Below, piece after piece: positions 1 through 8,518 of a DNA stretch of 64,000 nt (within the stretch, counting starts at the first letter, position 1; every line of letters begins with the position of its first letter). The notes below the pieces were generated by a model. The model did no database searches, had not been told where the DNA came from, and was given only the letters and a program-made list of their open reading frames with translations. The position numbers and the translations under genes were made by a program. Where the stretch lies: the NCBI RefSeq assembly GCF_030811595.1, contig NZ_JAUSRB010000002.1:6696001-6760000 (forward strand), given 5' to 3'. This stretch comes from Streptosporangium brasiliense (GTDB lineage Bacteria; Actinomycetota; Actinomycetes; Streptosporangiales; Streptosporangiaceae).

Positions 1-690
1 GACGACACTCCTCTGGGGACGTTCGCCGACCGCACCCTCATCGACCCCCGCCGCAGCGTGATCCTTCCCGACGGCATCGACCCCGTACGGATCGCCGCCG
101 CGATGAACCCTGCCATGTCGTCCTGGGTCGCGCTGCGCCGACGTGTCGCCTTCCACGCCGGCCGGCGCGTCCTCGTCCTCGGCGCCACCGGCAGCGCCGG
201 ACGGATGGCGATCCAGATAGCCAAACTGTTCGGCGCCGCCCAGGTCATCGCCGCCGGCCGCGACACCACCCGTCTGAGGGCGCTGACCGCGCTCGGCGCC
301 GACGAGACGATCACCTTCGACCAGATCGGCCGGGCGGCCGATGTCGACGTGGTCATCGACTACGTGTGGGGTGAACCCGCCGCCCGCGCCATGATCCCGA
401 TGCTCACCGCCCGTGCCGACCGCGCCGCCCCGCTGACCTGGATCCAGATCGGATCCATCGCCGGCCGGACCGCGCCGATCCCCTCCGCGGCGCTGCGCTC
501 CGCCCGCCTACAGATCGTCGGCAGCGGCATCGGCTCGGTCCCCGCCCGCGACTTCCTCGCCGAACTGCCGGAACTGGCCTCAGCGGTGGCCGCGGGCGCG
601 ATCGACGTACGGGCGCGCGCCGTACCCCTCGCCCAGGTCGCGCAGGCGTGGACCGGCGAGACCGACGACCGCGTCGTCTTCGTCCCCTAG
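1..690 (+). CDS. MDR-family (zinc-type alcohol dehydrogenase/quinone reductase) C-terminal part, 5' end outside window
   Basis: The reading frame is open from base 1, so the true start lies upstream and about 230 residues are visible. They cover the Rossmann domain of a medium-chain dehydrogenase/reductase: the nucleotide-binding run VLVLGATGSAGRMAIQIAKL is followed by a basic GRDTTRL segment after the second strand, which suggests NADP(H). The C-terminal substrate strand returns at VPLAQVAQAWTG. No catalytic zinc ligands are visible in this part. The next gene starts 34 bases downstream on the same strand and is a flavin monooxygenase, so the two probably form a redox operon. The substrate is unknown. 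Confidence 0.8.
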   Translation, partial: DDTPLGTFADRTLIDPRRSVILPDGIDPVRIAAAMNPAMSSWVALRRRVAFHAGRRVLVLGATGSAGRMAIQIAKLFGAAQVIAAGRDTTRLRALTALGADETITFDQIGRAADVDVVIDYVWGEPAARAMIPMLTARADRAAPLTWIQIGSIAGRTAPIPSAALRSARLQIVGSGIGSVPARDFLAELPELASAVAAGAIDVRARAVPLAQVAQAWTGETDDRVVFVP

Positions 691-724
691 CAAGCCCCTA
701 GCCGTCACCTCCGAGGAGAAAGGC

Positions 725-1945
725 GTGACTTCGTTGAGCAGCAGGAGGAAACGGGCCCTGGTCGTGGGTCTCGGCGTCAGCGGCATGGCCACGGCGATCG
801 GCCTTCGGCGCATCGGCTGGGATCCGGTGATCGTGGAGAGAGCACCGGGCCGTCGATCGGGTGGTTACTTCGTCGTGTTGTTCGGCGCCGGCCAGGCCGC
901 CGCGCGGCGACTCGGCATCCTCGATGCCATCCCCGACCGGTCGCCGCCCGGCGGCGTCACCTACACGGTGGATCGCGCCGGCGTCCGCAGACCCGGCCTG
1001 GGGTTCGGGGATCTGCCGGTCTCGCCTCGCATGATGCTGCGCGGCGACGTGGAACGTGCCGCCTTCACCGCGCTCTCGCACGACGTGGAGATCCGCTACG
1101 CGACGACCCCCACCCGCATCGAGCAGGACGCCTCTGGCGTCGAGGTGACGCTCGAACACGACGGTGGGTCCGTGACCGAGCGATTCGACCTCGTCGTGGG
1201 CGCCGACGGGTTGCGGTCCACGGTCCGGCGGCTCGTCTTCGGCCCGCACGACAGGTATCTGCATCGGCTCGGCTACATGATCGCGGCGACGCTGCTGCCG
1301 GGCCCGGTCGGCGGGCTCTCCCCGCACGAGGGGGCGAGTCTTCTCGAGCCCGGCCGGGCCATGTGGGTCTTTCCGTTCGCCGATCACCCGCCCACCGTGC
1401 TCTTCTCGTACCGTACCGACGACGTCGATGCCGAGTTCACCGGCCGGCCCGCCGAACGGGTGCGCGCCGCGTACGGACCTCAGCCCGCGGGCCGGCTGCT
1501 CGGCGAGGCGCTCGACACGCTCGACGCCGCCGACGAGTTCTTGTTCGACTCGGTCGAGCAACCCCGCATGGACGCCTGGTCGCACGGCCGGGTTGTGCTG
1601 GTCGGCGACTCCGCATGGTGCCCCAGCCTGTACGCCGCCATGGGGATCTCCGCCGGGCTCGCCGGAGCCGACCTGCTCGGCAGCATGCTGCACCGTCACC
1701 CCGGCGACATCCGCGGCGCTCTGCGCGCCTGGGAGACGCAGCTCCGCCCGCACATGACTTACTACCAGGCCAACGGCGTCGAACAGCGGTATTTCGTCAC
1801 CCCCGGCAACCAGCGGCAGATCGCCCTCCGGCCCCTCATGGCGCGCAGCCTCCGGCTCCCGGTGATCGGCAACGCCTTGCGCTCCCTGCGAAGCAACACC
1901 AGGTCCATCCGGGAACGGGAACTGGACATCGCCCACGCCGGCTGA
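725..1945 (+). CDS. FAD-dependent aromatic-type monooxygenase (406 aa)
   Basis: This is a group A flavoprotein monooxygenase of the PHBH fold. The N-terminal dinucleotide motif GLGVSGMATAIGLRRIG ends in an acidic VER (ribose-binding Glu). A DG-type motif, GADGLRSTVRR, lies near residue 160 and the GD motif GDSAWCPSLYAAMGISAG near residue 295. The length of 406 aa is normal for the family. The GTG start at 725 is chosen because GAGGAGAAAG lies just upstream. The GD motif carries a Trp-Cys where many relatives have Ala-His, which may alter the flavin pocket. Such enzymes hydroxylate or epoxidise aromatic or polyketide substrates using NAD(P)H and O2. The substrate cannot be read from the sequence. 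Confidence 0.85.
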   Translation: MTSLSSRRKRALVVGLGVSGMATAIGLRRIGWDPVIVERAPGRRSGGYFVVLFGAGQAAARRLGILDAIPDRSPPGGVTYTVDRAGVRRPGLGFGDLPVSPRMMLRGDVERAAFTALSHDVEIRYATTPTRIEQDASGVEVTLEHDGGSVTERFDLVVGADGLRSTVRRLVFGPHDRYLHRLGYMIAATLLPGPVGGLSPHEGASLLEPGRAMWVFPFADHPPTVLFSYRTDDVDAEFTGRPAERVRAAYGPQPAGRLLGEALDTLDAADEFLFDSVEQPRMDAWSHGRVVLVGDSAWCPSLYAAMGISAGLAGADLLGSMLHRHPGDIRGALRAWETQLRPHMTYYQANGVEQRYFVTPGNQRQIALRPLMARSLRLPVIGNALRSLRSNTRSIRERELDIAHAG

Positions 1946-2219
1946 CGACCACCCGCTCCGCATGCACGCACTCAGACGGTGATGCCCGCCCGGACAGCGT
2001 TCGCGTGTTTGCGCCCGTAGCCATGGTCAGCACCGTTCCAACCAAAAGCGGATCATCGCCCGCGGCTGGGACCCGGCAGCCTGCCGATGACACCGCAGGG
2101 CCGCAGCGAAGTCGCAGACCGGGTGTGACCGTATGTTCGGCAGCCATCCACTGACGCGCAGGCGCAGCCGTTCCGCTGACCACGTTGTGATCACGACCAG
2201 GAGAGAAAGGTGATGCAAG

Positions 2220-2300
2220 ATGCCCACAGTTCTTGGCGGTACGCCGCCGGCTGACCGGGTGGCCGTTGTCACCGGCGCCTTGAGCGGTATCGGAGAGGAA
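2220..2300 (+). pseudogene. SDR N-terminal fragment
   Basis: An ATG preceded by GAGAGAAAGGTG opens a frame whose first 26 residues include ADRVAVVTGALSGIGE, the cofactor loop (TGxxxGIG) that begins a short-chain dehydrogenase. After about base 2300 the SDR-like sequence stops abruptly and the following DNA reads as unrelated sequence. It is a 5' stump of a gene truncated by rearrangement. From 2300 to 2550 no frame can be assigned with confidence, although a few protein-like stretches are visible on the minus strand. Confidence 0.45.
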
Positions 2301-2558
2301 GACGTACAGGTCCTGGACCATGTCGGCGGTGCCGCCTCCTTCGGGGAGGAGCCAGCGAGCTGTGCTGCCGGTGGTGGCCGCGACTTCCACGGTCGGACCA
2401 CGTACTCGACGGCTGCTCGTACCGCACTGCTTCGGCGACGTGCGCGAAAGGGGCGTGCTGGGCGATCAGGAATCTGGATCAGCAGGGCGCCGAATCCGAG
2501 GTCGTTGCTCACCGGCCCGGCCGCGTAGCGGATCCGGCCTTTCCAGCTCATCGCCGCG

Positions 2559-2945
2559 TCATGCAGGCGCTGGGGCGAAGAACCGTAGCGTGCTGTCCAG
2601 TTCGAAGGCCGGGAGCTCACCGTGCTTGCCCGGGTTGGCGTGCAGCGTCTTCTCCGCTGAGCCCAGGGCGTCGAACAGTGCCAAGCTCTGGGCCCGCGGC
2701 ACCCGCTCATCGTCCCACTGCAGCAGGAACTCCACCGGGACGGTGATACGCGCGGCGGCCTCGGCTGCGGCCAGCGCCCCGCCCAGGCCCAGCACCGCCG
2801 CGCGGACTCGGGGTTCGGCGGCAACGAACGGAACCCCGAGTCCGCAGCCCAACGACACACCCCAGTAGCTCACCGGGCCGGCGCCGACGTGCTCGAGTTG
2901 CTGGACCACGTCCAGGACGGCCTGCCATTCCGGGACGGTCCGGCG
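2559..2945 (-). pseudogene. Dienelactone-hydrolase-like alpha/beta hydrolase, C-terminal fragment
   Basis: About 125 residues match the second half of a small alpha/beta hydrolase. The nucleophile elbow is SYWGVSLGCGLG (Ser in GVSLG), the acid is in LLQWDDERVP, and the catalytic His is in PGKHGELPAF. All three triad positions are therefore present, but the N-terminal strands and the cap are missing. Upstream of residue R in RRTVPEWQ the frame becomes low-complexity and unrelated, and another truncated frame abuts it. This is a decayed fragment in the scar between the SDR stump and the DHFR-like gene. Confidence 0.55.
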
Positions 2946-2947
2946 GG

Positions 2948-3330
2948 CTACGAGCTGTGCAGGGCGAGCAGGGCCAGGGTGTGGGCGCCGACGCTGCCCT
3001 CCCACACCTCACGCCGGCTCGCCGCCAGCCGGGCGGTGAGGAAGCGGTGGTCCTGGGCGGCGGGCGGGTGGCCGAGGCCGTGGGCGGTGAGGATCTTCAT
3101 GGCGCAGCCGGTGACCTCTCCCCAGGAGGTCTGGCCTCGGTAGTCCAGGTGGGCGGCCCGGGGCGGGTAGGGGCCCTGCCCGAGGACGGCCAGGTGGAGG
3201 GCGAACAGCAACTGCTTGCGGTCTCTGGTGTGAGGGGGAATGCCGTCCAGGGCCTCCTGCAGGGCGTGCGGCGGCTGGGCAAGGCCCAGGGCGGCGTTGG
3301 CCAGGACCGCGATATCAGCAGCTGGTCCTG
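2948..3330 (-). pseudogene. Fragment of an unrecognised protein
   Basis: A minus-strand frame of about 127 residues reads like real protein (for example LLFALHLAVLGQGPYPP and TGCAMKILTAHGLGHPP) and ends at a stop directly beside the hydrolase fragment. I do not recognise the family. Its upstream end meets a perfect inverted repeat at 3337-3364, and no credible start codon with a ribosome-binding site is visible. I treat it as a truncated remnant. Confidence 0.35.
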
Positions 3331-3336
3331 CGATTA

Positions 3337-3364
3337 GCTTCTGATATCGGGAGATATCAGAAGC
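3337..3364. repeat. Perfect 12-bp inverted repeat with 4-nt spacer
   Basis: The left arm GCTTCTGATATC (3337-3348), spacer GGGA and right arm GATATCAGAAGC (3353-3364) are perfectly complementary. A related CGATATCAGCAG lies at 3310-3321. It could be an operator, a recombination site or an element boundary. It is too AT-rich in the arms for a strong terminator in this genome. Confidence 0.6.
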
Positions 3365-3623
3365 TCTGATGGGAGGGTGGCGTCGGTGCGTTGATCGGGT
3401 CCAAAGTCCCGAGGCCACGCTCAGGCCAAGTCCGTTCGGGGGTCGGCTAAGATACGACGGAAACCGGCAACCAGTGATCTTAAGTTGAACTTGCCGCAGG
3501 TGAGGTGCTGGGGCGGATCGGCGTCGGCTGCCCGACGAGGGACAGCGATGCGCAAACGCAGCCGGAAGCCCGATCTTGTGTCACCATTCGCAGTGGACTT
3601 CTTCGCGTACCCGCTCAGATCGG

Positions 3624-4205
3624 TCAACGGCGCACCCGATAGCGCAGGTGAAGCACCCGGTTGCCCTGAATCATCACGTCAGGATCCTCCAACAGGTGCT
3701 GCGCGTGGACCGACCCGAAGTAGCGCTTGCCGGACCCGAACACGACGGGTACGACGTCCATGCGCACCTCATCGATCAGGCCCGCGGCAAGCACCTGGCC
3801 ACCGACGTCGCCAGCGGCGACCTCGATCAAGCGGTCACCCGCAAGCTCCTGCGCCTTGGCCACGGCTGCCTCGACGCCGTCGACGAAGTGAAACGGTGCC
3901 TCGGGGTCCCAGCCCTCGGGCTGCGGCCGGTGCGTCACGACGACCACGTGGTCGATGCCGCTCGGCGGCTTTCCGTCCCAGCCGTCCGTCAGGTCGAAGA
4001 CGTGGCGGCCGACGATCGTGACTCCGATCTGGTCCCAGTACGAGCGGGTGTAGTCGTAGGACGTCTGAGACACCTTCAGCGCGCCGCTCTCGTCCAACGG
4101 GACGTCACCGCTGGACAACCAGTCGAACAGCGGTCCGGGCTGGTCATTCTCGTCCGCGACGAAGCCGTCCACCGACACCGAGCTGTACATGACCACCTTG
4201 CCCAC
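3624..4205 (-). CDS. Dihydrofolate reductase family protein (RibD C-terminal domain type), 193 aa
   Basis: The sequence opens with KVVMYSSVSVDGFVADENDQPG, the start typical of small DHFR-fold deaminase/reductase proteins, followed by IGVTIVGRHVFDLTDGW and a C-terminal LIEVAAGDVGGQVLAAGLIDEVRMDVVPVVFGSGKRYF. This is the NADPH-binding RibD_C layout, at usual length. These proteins bind NADPH and reduce unknown small substrates; they are not the essential folate enzyme. The GTG start at 4205 is chosen because AGGAG lies 7 bases upstream. An AraC-family gene lies 66 bases upstream on the same strand and may share its transcript. Confidence 0.8.
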   Translation of the reverse strand: MGKVVMYSSVSVDGFVADENDQPGPLFDWLSSGDVPLDESGALKVSQTSYDYTRSYWDQIGVTIVGRHVFDLTDGWDGKPPSGIDHVVVVTHRPQPEGWDPEAPFHFVDGVEAAVAKAQELAGDRLIEVAAGDVGGQVLAAGLIDEVRMDVVPVVFGSGKRYFGSVHAQHLLEDPDVMIQGNRVLHLRYRVRR

Positions 4206-4271
4206 GGGGCTCTCCTCTGCTTTGGGGTGCCCTCAAATTAGCGTGTCGTGAGCTGCCGCTCTTGTAAGAAA

Positions 4272-5117
4272 TCAATCGGCCGGCAGCGGCCAGCCGTCCA
4301 GCGCGTGGCCGGGATGTTCGCGCAGGAACCGCCGCCGGACTTCGACGTACCGGGTCGGCGTGAGCCCGGTGAACGCCCGGAACTCGTGGCCGAAGTGGGC
4401 CTGGTCGAAGTAGCCTGCGCCACCGGCGAGGTCGCCCCAGTCGATCGGTCCGGCGGGGTTGATCGCGAACACGGTGGCAGCGAAGCGGTAGGTGCGGGCC
4501 AGCCGCTTCGGCGTGACGCCGATGAGCTCCTTGAACCGCCGTGCCAGATGAGTGCTGCTGACACCGGCTGCCACGCTCAGGTCGCCGATCGCCACCGCCC
4601 CGCTGGTCGCCGCGATGACGCTGCTCGTATGGCGGACCAGTCCCAGGCCGGCGGTCTCGCACAGCCGTCGTATTAGCTCCTGCTCGAGCAGCGTCAGCAT
4701 CTCGTGCGGTCCGTCCGCCGTGGCCAGCCGGTCTCGCAGCTCAGCAATGGCGGGCCGGCCCCAAACCTGCTCTACCGTCACCGGCCGGTCACACAGCTCG
4801 GCCGCGGGCATCGGCAGGAACGGCGCCAGCCCCCACGGCTTGAAGTGCACGCCGACGGACCGGGTCCGGAGTGGGTAGCCGAACTCCAGCGCGCGGGTGG
4901 GCATGGTGACCACGCAGCCGTCGGCGTACTCGGCCGTCTCGATGTCGGTGCCGGCGCGGATGCGGAACGGCGCCCCGAGGTTGACGATGAGCAACGCCGC
5001 CGGCATCGGCGGCAGCGTCAGCCGGGCGTACGGCGGCGCACCCTCCAGGTAGTAAAGGTCGTCGATCAGTCTGTCCAGCGGCGGTCGCGGCACTCTGGAC
5101 ACGTACTCCACGCCCAC
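4272..5117 (-). CDS. AraC-family transcriptional regulator (281 aa)
   Basis: The C-terminal half carries two helix-turn-helix segments typical of AraC/XylS: IGDLSVAAGVSSTHLARRFKELIGVTPKRLARTYRF, then the second helix pair ending GYFDQAHFGHEFRAFTGLTPTRYVEVRRRFL. The N-terminal half resembles the DUF6597 sensor (PPLDRLIDDLYYLEGAPP...PAALLIVNLGAPFRIR). A GTG at 5117 gives the normal length. An open frame continues upstream, but its sequence is not protein-like. It is probably an activator of the downstream DHFR-like gene, because such pairs are common in actinomycetes. The inducer is unknown. Confidence 0.8.
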   Translation of the reverse strand: MGVEYVSRVPRPPLDRLIDDLYYLEGAPPYARLTLPPMPAALLIVNLGAPFRIRAGTDIETAEYADGCVVTMPTRALEFGYPLRTRSVGVHFKPWGLAPFLPMPAAELCDRPVTVEQVWGRPAIAELRDRLATADGPHEMLTLLEQELIRRLCETAGLGLVRHTSSVIAATSGAVAIGDLSVAAGVSSTHLARRFKELIGVTPKRLARTYRFAATVFAINPAGPIDWGDLAGGAGYFDQAHFGHEFRAFTGLTPTRYVEVRRRFLREHPGHALDGWPLPAD

Positions 5118-5196
5118 AGTATCGCCGACGCCCCGCCGGCATCGAGCGCCGGGATGGTCCAGCCGAGCTGCCGCCGGAACGGGCGAGCGTCCGGCG

Positions 5197-5955
5197 TTAC
5201 GCAGTCGGCAGGTCGGTGAGGTCCAGGCGCCGGTCGGTGCGCAGCTGGATCTCACCGTAGGGGGTCATGTTGGTGTGGAACAGGGGCGTGAGCCCGCGCC
5301 GGTCGGCGTCGGTCAGGACGTTCTCCCACTCGGGTAGGGCGAGGGTGTCCTGGATCATCAGGGTGTTGATCAGACCGAGGGCCGACTGGAGAATGTGCAG
5401 GCACAACATCCCCAGTCTTTGTTCTTCGCGCCGGTTGGAGGCGAGCTCTCCGCGCTTGCCGAACTTGATGTAGTCGTTGACGCCGTTGTAGTTCTCCACC
5501 ACGTTCAGCCCGGATTCGGTCTCCCGCTGAAGATCGCGGTCGCGGAGCCAGCGGGCCAGGAAGGCGGTGCGCTGGGCGCGGCCGACCTCCAGCATCGCGG
5601 CGTAGGCGGGGTGGGTGGTCTCGGAGGTGAACCGGCGTAGCAGGGCCTCGGTGGAGGCGGTCCGCAGCCGGATCGCGGTGGCGTACCTCATCATGATGTC
5701 GTAGCTCTGGGTGATGATGTCCCACCGGATCGGCCTGGTCAGCGCGGGCGCGAGCAGCGGGTAGGAGAAGTCCTCGCCCCGGCCGGGCACATACAGCTTC
5801 GTCTTGTTGATCTGCTTGAACCGGGCGACCAGGTCGAAGTCCAGCAGCCGGGTGATCCCGAACCCGACGAAGCTGGCGCCGTGGGAATCGGCGAAGTTCT
5901 GCTCGACCTCCATGTCGGTGCCGTGCCGCATCGCGCCCTCGACCATGGCGTGCAC
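5197..5955 (-). pseudogene. Tn3-family transposase, C-terminal DDE part
   Basis: About 250 residues match the DDE end of a Tn3-type transposase: SHGASFVGFGITRLLDFDLVARFKQINKTKLYVP, GLNVVENYNGVNDYIKFGKRGELASNRREEQ (Glu of the triad region), and ADRRGLTPLFHTNMTPYGEIQL. The first catalytic Asp region and the N-terminal two thirds of the roughly 1000-aa protein are absent. The gene abuts sequence at 5965 that in other copies lies upstream of the transposase start, but in the opposite orientation, so an inversion or deletion joined two ends of the element. Confidence 0.8.
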
Positions 5956-5964
5956 CTCGGACGC

Positions 5965-6100
5965 GGCCCTCCGCTCCCGAAGGTGGCCCCAGCCCCGAAG
6001 TAGCGATGAGCTAGATCACGATTACGGTTCGCGGTCGTCACGGATTGTGCGTGCCGGGGCGTAGGGGGTGTTTCCCCGTTTGATCGTGTTGCCCTGTTGC
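5965..6100 (+). mobile_element. Tn3-family terminal/leader sequence copy
   Basis: About 130 bases here repeat the region between the terminal repeat and the transposase start seen at 57675-57830 in reverse. Shared landmarks are CCCCAGCCCC, GATGAGCTAGATCACG, GGTTCG, GCGTAGGGGGTGTT, CCCCGTT and GATCGTGT. The terminal GGGGGCAGACCAAG repeat itself is not present on this side. It shows that the same Tn3 subfamily left pieces at both ends of this window. Confidence 0.65.
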
Positions 6101-6338
6101 CGCAGTCCGCTCCTGGAACGGCTCAGCACCCACGTCACCGCCTTCGCCGATGCTCACCGGCCGTTACGGCGACAGGCTCGACGCCTGGCTCGCCGGCGCC
6201 GACAACGACGACCTGCCGCACCTGCAATCCTTCATCCAGGGCATCCACCGCGACCACGCCGCCGTCCTGGCCGGATCCCCCCTGTCTCACAGCAGCGCCA
6301 CAGGCCAAGCCTTGGTCACGACGGTCATCAGCCCCTGA
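6080..6338 (+). pseudogene. ISL3-family transposase C-terminal remnant (frameshifted)
   Basis: Two adjacent frames together give RLSTHVTAFAD and then MLTGRYGDRLDAWLAGADNDDLPHLQSFIQGIHRDHAAVLAG. This matches the region of ISL3 transposases just before the final catalytic Glu. The shift between frames lies near 6150 (GCCGATGCTCACC), and the sequence dies after LSHSSATGQA, before the conserved end. It is a dead piece beside the Tn3 scar. Confidence 0.5.
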
Positions 6339-6351
6339 TGTCCGGCCGCTT

Positions 6352-7602
6352 TCAGACGGCGCTGATCGGAGCCGGGTTCTCGGGGAGCTGCCAGCTGCCG
6401 CCGCGGTCCTCCTTCGAAAAGCGCGCGGCGAGATCGGGGACGTGCAGGAAGCAGGCCAGCGCGGTGGCGGCCTGGAAGGCGTCGATCGCACGCTGGGTCA
6501 TCGGCATGCCCAGGCGTAGGAGACGCGGATTCACCTCGCCCTGGATCTCGTCGACGAAGGGCCGCAGCACGCTGTCATAGTTCGCCAGTGCGGTCGGCAG
6601 ATCGTCCGGGTGCCGGTTGATCTCGCCGGCCAGGACGTAGGCGCCGACCAGACCGCCGGAGGTTCCCATGCCGCTGTAAGGGGAGGCACAGTGGGCGGCG
6701 TCGCCGGCCAGGACCACGCGGCCCTTGGACCAGGTGTCGGTGCGAACCTGGACGATCTCCTGGGAGTAGAAGAAAGGGCTCGTCTGCATGCCGTCGATGA
6801 AACGTTCTGTCTGCCAGCCCGCGTCGCGGAACCTGCTCGCCCAGAACTCCCGCTGGCGCTCGACGGATTCCCGGTGGATCGCCGAGGCCTCCTCGGACTC
6901 CTCCCGCATCACGAAGTACACCTGGGTCTCGGTCGGGTTGTGGCTGCGGCGCATGATCTGACGGCCACCCGGGACCATGTAGGTGTCCCGGATGTTGCTG
7001 TCGGACGCGATGCGCGGGATGAACCAGTAGGCCATGTGGATGCCGACCCGCCAGTACGGGTCACAGCCCGCAGGGAGGATCGCCTGCCGGATGCGCGACC
7101 CCTGCCCGTCCGCTCCGGCCAGAAGGTCGAACTCGCCGGAGGACCCGTCGGAGAAGTGCGCGATGACCTTCTGTTCGTCCTGCTCGAAGCCGTCCACGCT
7201 CACGCCGAAGACGTACTCGATGTCGTCCTTCGACGCGTCGTGCAGGATGCGTACCAGGTCACCGCGCATGATCTCGTACTCGGAGGTGAGGGTCTGCCGG
7301 CCCTGGCCGGAGGTGTTGGCCATGATCGTCGCCTTGGTCCTGCCGCGCGCGTCGACGAAGGCGACACCCGCCTCGTCCACCAGCCTGCCGCGGACGGCGT
7401 CAAGAAGCCCCATCCGTTCGACGGCCTCGATGCCCTGCCCTCGGAGGTCGACCTGCGCCCCGGTGGCCCGCAGCGCCGGAAAGCGTTCGACGACGGTCAC
7501 CCTGTGGCCGCCCCGCGTGAGCCAGAAAGCCAGCGCCTGGCCCGCTATCCCGCCGCCGGCAACAAGGACCCGCAGAGGGTGCGCCCCCGATCCGTTGGCC
7601 AT
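6352..7602 (-). CDS. TetX-like FAD-dependent monooxygenase (416 aa)
   Basis: This class A flavin monooxygenase has the FAD loop VLVAGGGIAGQALAFWLTRGG and acidic VER, a substrate-side VDLRGQGIEAVERMGLLD run that aligns by eye with [20 protein letters not shown] of TetX, a GADGQGSRIRQ motif near residue 165, and the GD motif GDAAHCASPYSGMGTSGG near residue 300. The ATG at 7602 is chosen because GGTGGTGAG precedes it; GTG codons at 7611 and 7608 are alternatives. It is transcribed away from a TetR-class repressor, and a tet-operator-like palindrome lies between them. The usual role of such a pair is induced inactivation of a tetracycline-like or other polyketide compound. The actual substrate is not shown by sequence. 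Confidence 0.85.
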   Translation of the reverse strand: MANGSGAHPLRVLVAGGGIAGQALAFWLTRGGHRVTVVERFPALRATGAQVDLRGQGIEAVERMGLLDAVRGRLVDEAGVAFVDARGRTKATIMANTSGQGRQTLTSEYEIMRGDLVRILHDASKDDIEYVFGVSVDGFEQDEQKVIAHFSDGSSGEFDLLAGADGQGSRIRQAILPAGCDPYWRVGIHMAYWFIPRIASDSNIRDTYMVPGGRQIMRRSHNPTETQVYFVMREESEEASAIHRESVERQREFWASRFRDAGWQTERFIDGMQTSPFFYSQEIVQVRTDTWSKGRVVLAGDAAHCASPYSGMGTSGGLVGAYVLAGEINRHPDDLPTALANYDSVLRPFVDEIQGEVNPRLLRLGMPMTQRAIDAFQAATALACFLHVPDLAARFSKEDRGGSWQLPENPAPISAV

Positions 7603-7617
7603 GCTCACCACCCCAAA

Positions 7618-7666
7618 AATCTATCAGTGAATGATTCCCTTTCAGAGTCATCTATCAGTGATAGAT
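7618..7666. promoter_or_regulatory. Divergent tet-operator-like region
   Basis: A perfect 17-bp palindrome, ATCTATCAGTGATAGAT, lies at 7650-7666. Its 13-base core CTATCAGTGATAG is the core of the Tn10 tetO2 operator as I recall it. A second, imperfect site, AATCTATCAGTGAATGATT, lies at 7618-7636. The two centres are about 31 bp apart. A TTGACA hexamer faces the monooxygenase at 7668-7673 (minus strand). ATAGAT at 7661-7666 is a possible -10 for a leaderless repressor mRNA. Confidence 0.75.
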
Positions 7667-7674
7667 TTGTCAAC

Positions 7675-8304
7675 GTGACCAAGGTGAACCGTGAGATCGT
7701 CGTCTCCGAAGCGCTCGACCTGCTCGACGAGGTCGGGCTGGACACGGTCAGTACGCGGCGGCTGGCGAAGCGGCTGGGCGTCGAACAGCCCTCCCTCTAC
7801 TGGTACTTCCGCACCAAGAAGGACCTCCTCGCCGCCATGGCGGAGGCGGCGATGGCACCGCATGCGGCCGCCCCGCTGCCGACGCCCGACGACGACTGGC
7901 GCGACTGGTTCCTGGACAACACGCGAAGCTTCCGGCGCACCCTGCTGATGCGTCGGGACGGTGCACGCCTCCACGCGGGCAGCACCCCTGCCGGCGACCT
8001 CGACCGGATCCGCCGCAAGATGGACTTCCTGATCACCTCCGGAGTGCCCGAGCGGGACGCCCAGATGGCGATGCTGGCCGCCGGTCGTTTCACGGTCGGC
8101 AGTGTCCTGGAGGAACAGGCGGACGCCGGCTCCGGCGACGGCTCAGATCCACCGGCGGACATGCCTGTGACCGACTACGAGTCGGCATTCGAGGCCGGCC
8201 TGGCCCTCATCTTGGACGGCCTGGTGCACCGCACCGCAATGCGGGCCGCCCCCCGCCGGCAAACGGTGGCACCCTCAATGGGGCAACGCATCACCCATGG
8301 ATGA
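7675..8304 (+). CDS. TetR-class repressor (TetR_C_1 type), 209 aa
   Basis: This is close in layout to the true tetracycline repressors rather than generic TetR proteins. The HTH reads TRRLAKRLGVEQPSLYWYF, sharing GVEQPxLYW with Tn10 TetR. In unshifted numbering N82, F86 and H100 fall where TetR has its drug and Mg contacts, and E146 aligns with E147. R104, Q116 and H139 of TetR are replaced (T104, M/K near 116, R138), so the ligand may differ. The GTG start at 7675 has no clear Shine-Dalgarno sequence and the transcript may be leaderless. The gene is divergent from the TetX-like monooxygenase and surely controls it through the palindromes between them. Confidence 0.85.
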   Translation: MTKVNREIVVSEALDLLDEVGLDTVSTRRLAKRLGVEQPSLYWYFRTKKDLLAAMAEAAMAPHAAAPLPTPDDDWRDWFLDNTRSFRRTLLMRRDGARLHAGSTPAGDLDRIRRKMDFLITSGVPERDAQMAMLAAGRFTVGSVLEEQADAGSGDGSDPPADMPVTDYESAFEAGLALILDGLVHRTAMRAAPRRQTVAPSMGQRITHG

Positions 8305-8480
8305 TCATGTAGCCGCGGAGGTGTGTGTGCGTGACTACGGGTTTTCACCCGCTCAGCAAGACGAGATCTGGCGGCGCTGGCGCGACGGGGAATCCTTCAG
8401 TTTGATGGGCTGGGCACTGGGCGCCCCGATTGCCCACCCGAAGCGTTCGTTTTCCCGTTCATCAACCGCTGGTGTTCGCC
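8297..8480 (+). pseudogene. IS30-family transposase N-terminal remnant
   Basis: The peptide AAEVCVRDYGFSPAQQDEIWRRWRDGESF matches the N-terminus of the intact IS30-type transposase at 17525 (EVRVRDYGLSPDRQDEVWQRWRSGESL). The preceding DNA, GCAACGCATCACC, matches the inner part of that element's terminal repeat. Similarity ends about residue 60. It is a stump of a related insertion sequence. Confidence 0.65.
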
Positions 8481-8518
8481 TTGCTTTCCGAAGACCTTTG
8501 ATGAACGGAGGTGGGGGC

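Noticed and set aside
698-1963. Long minus-strand frame opposite the flavin monooxygenase
   Set aside because: It is an antisense shadow typical of high-GC DNA; composition is Gly/Arg/Pro/Val-rich with no motif, and the plus-strand gene has full family motifs.
3421-3627. 68-codon minus-strand frame ending CGKFNLRSLVAGFRRILADPRTDLA
   Set aside because: The tail looks somewhat protein-like and might be a transposase end, but I could not assign a family and it has no clear start signal.
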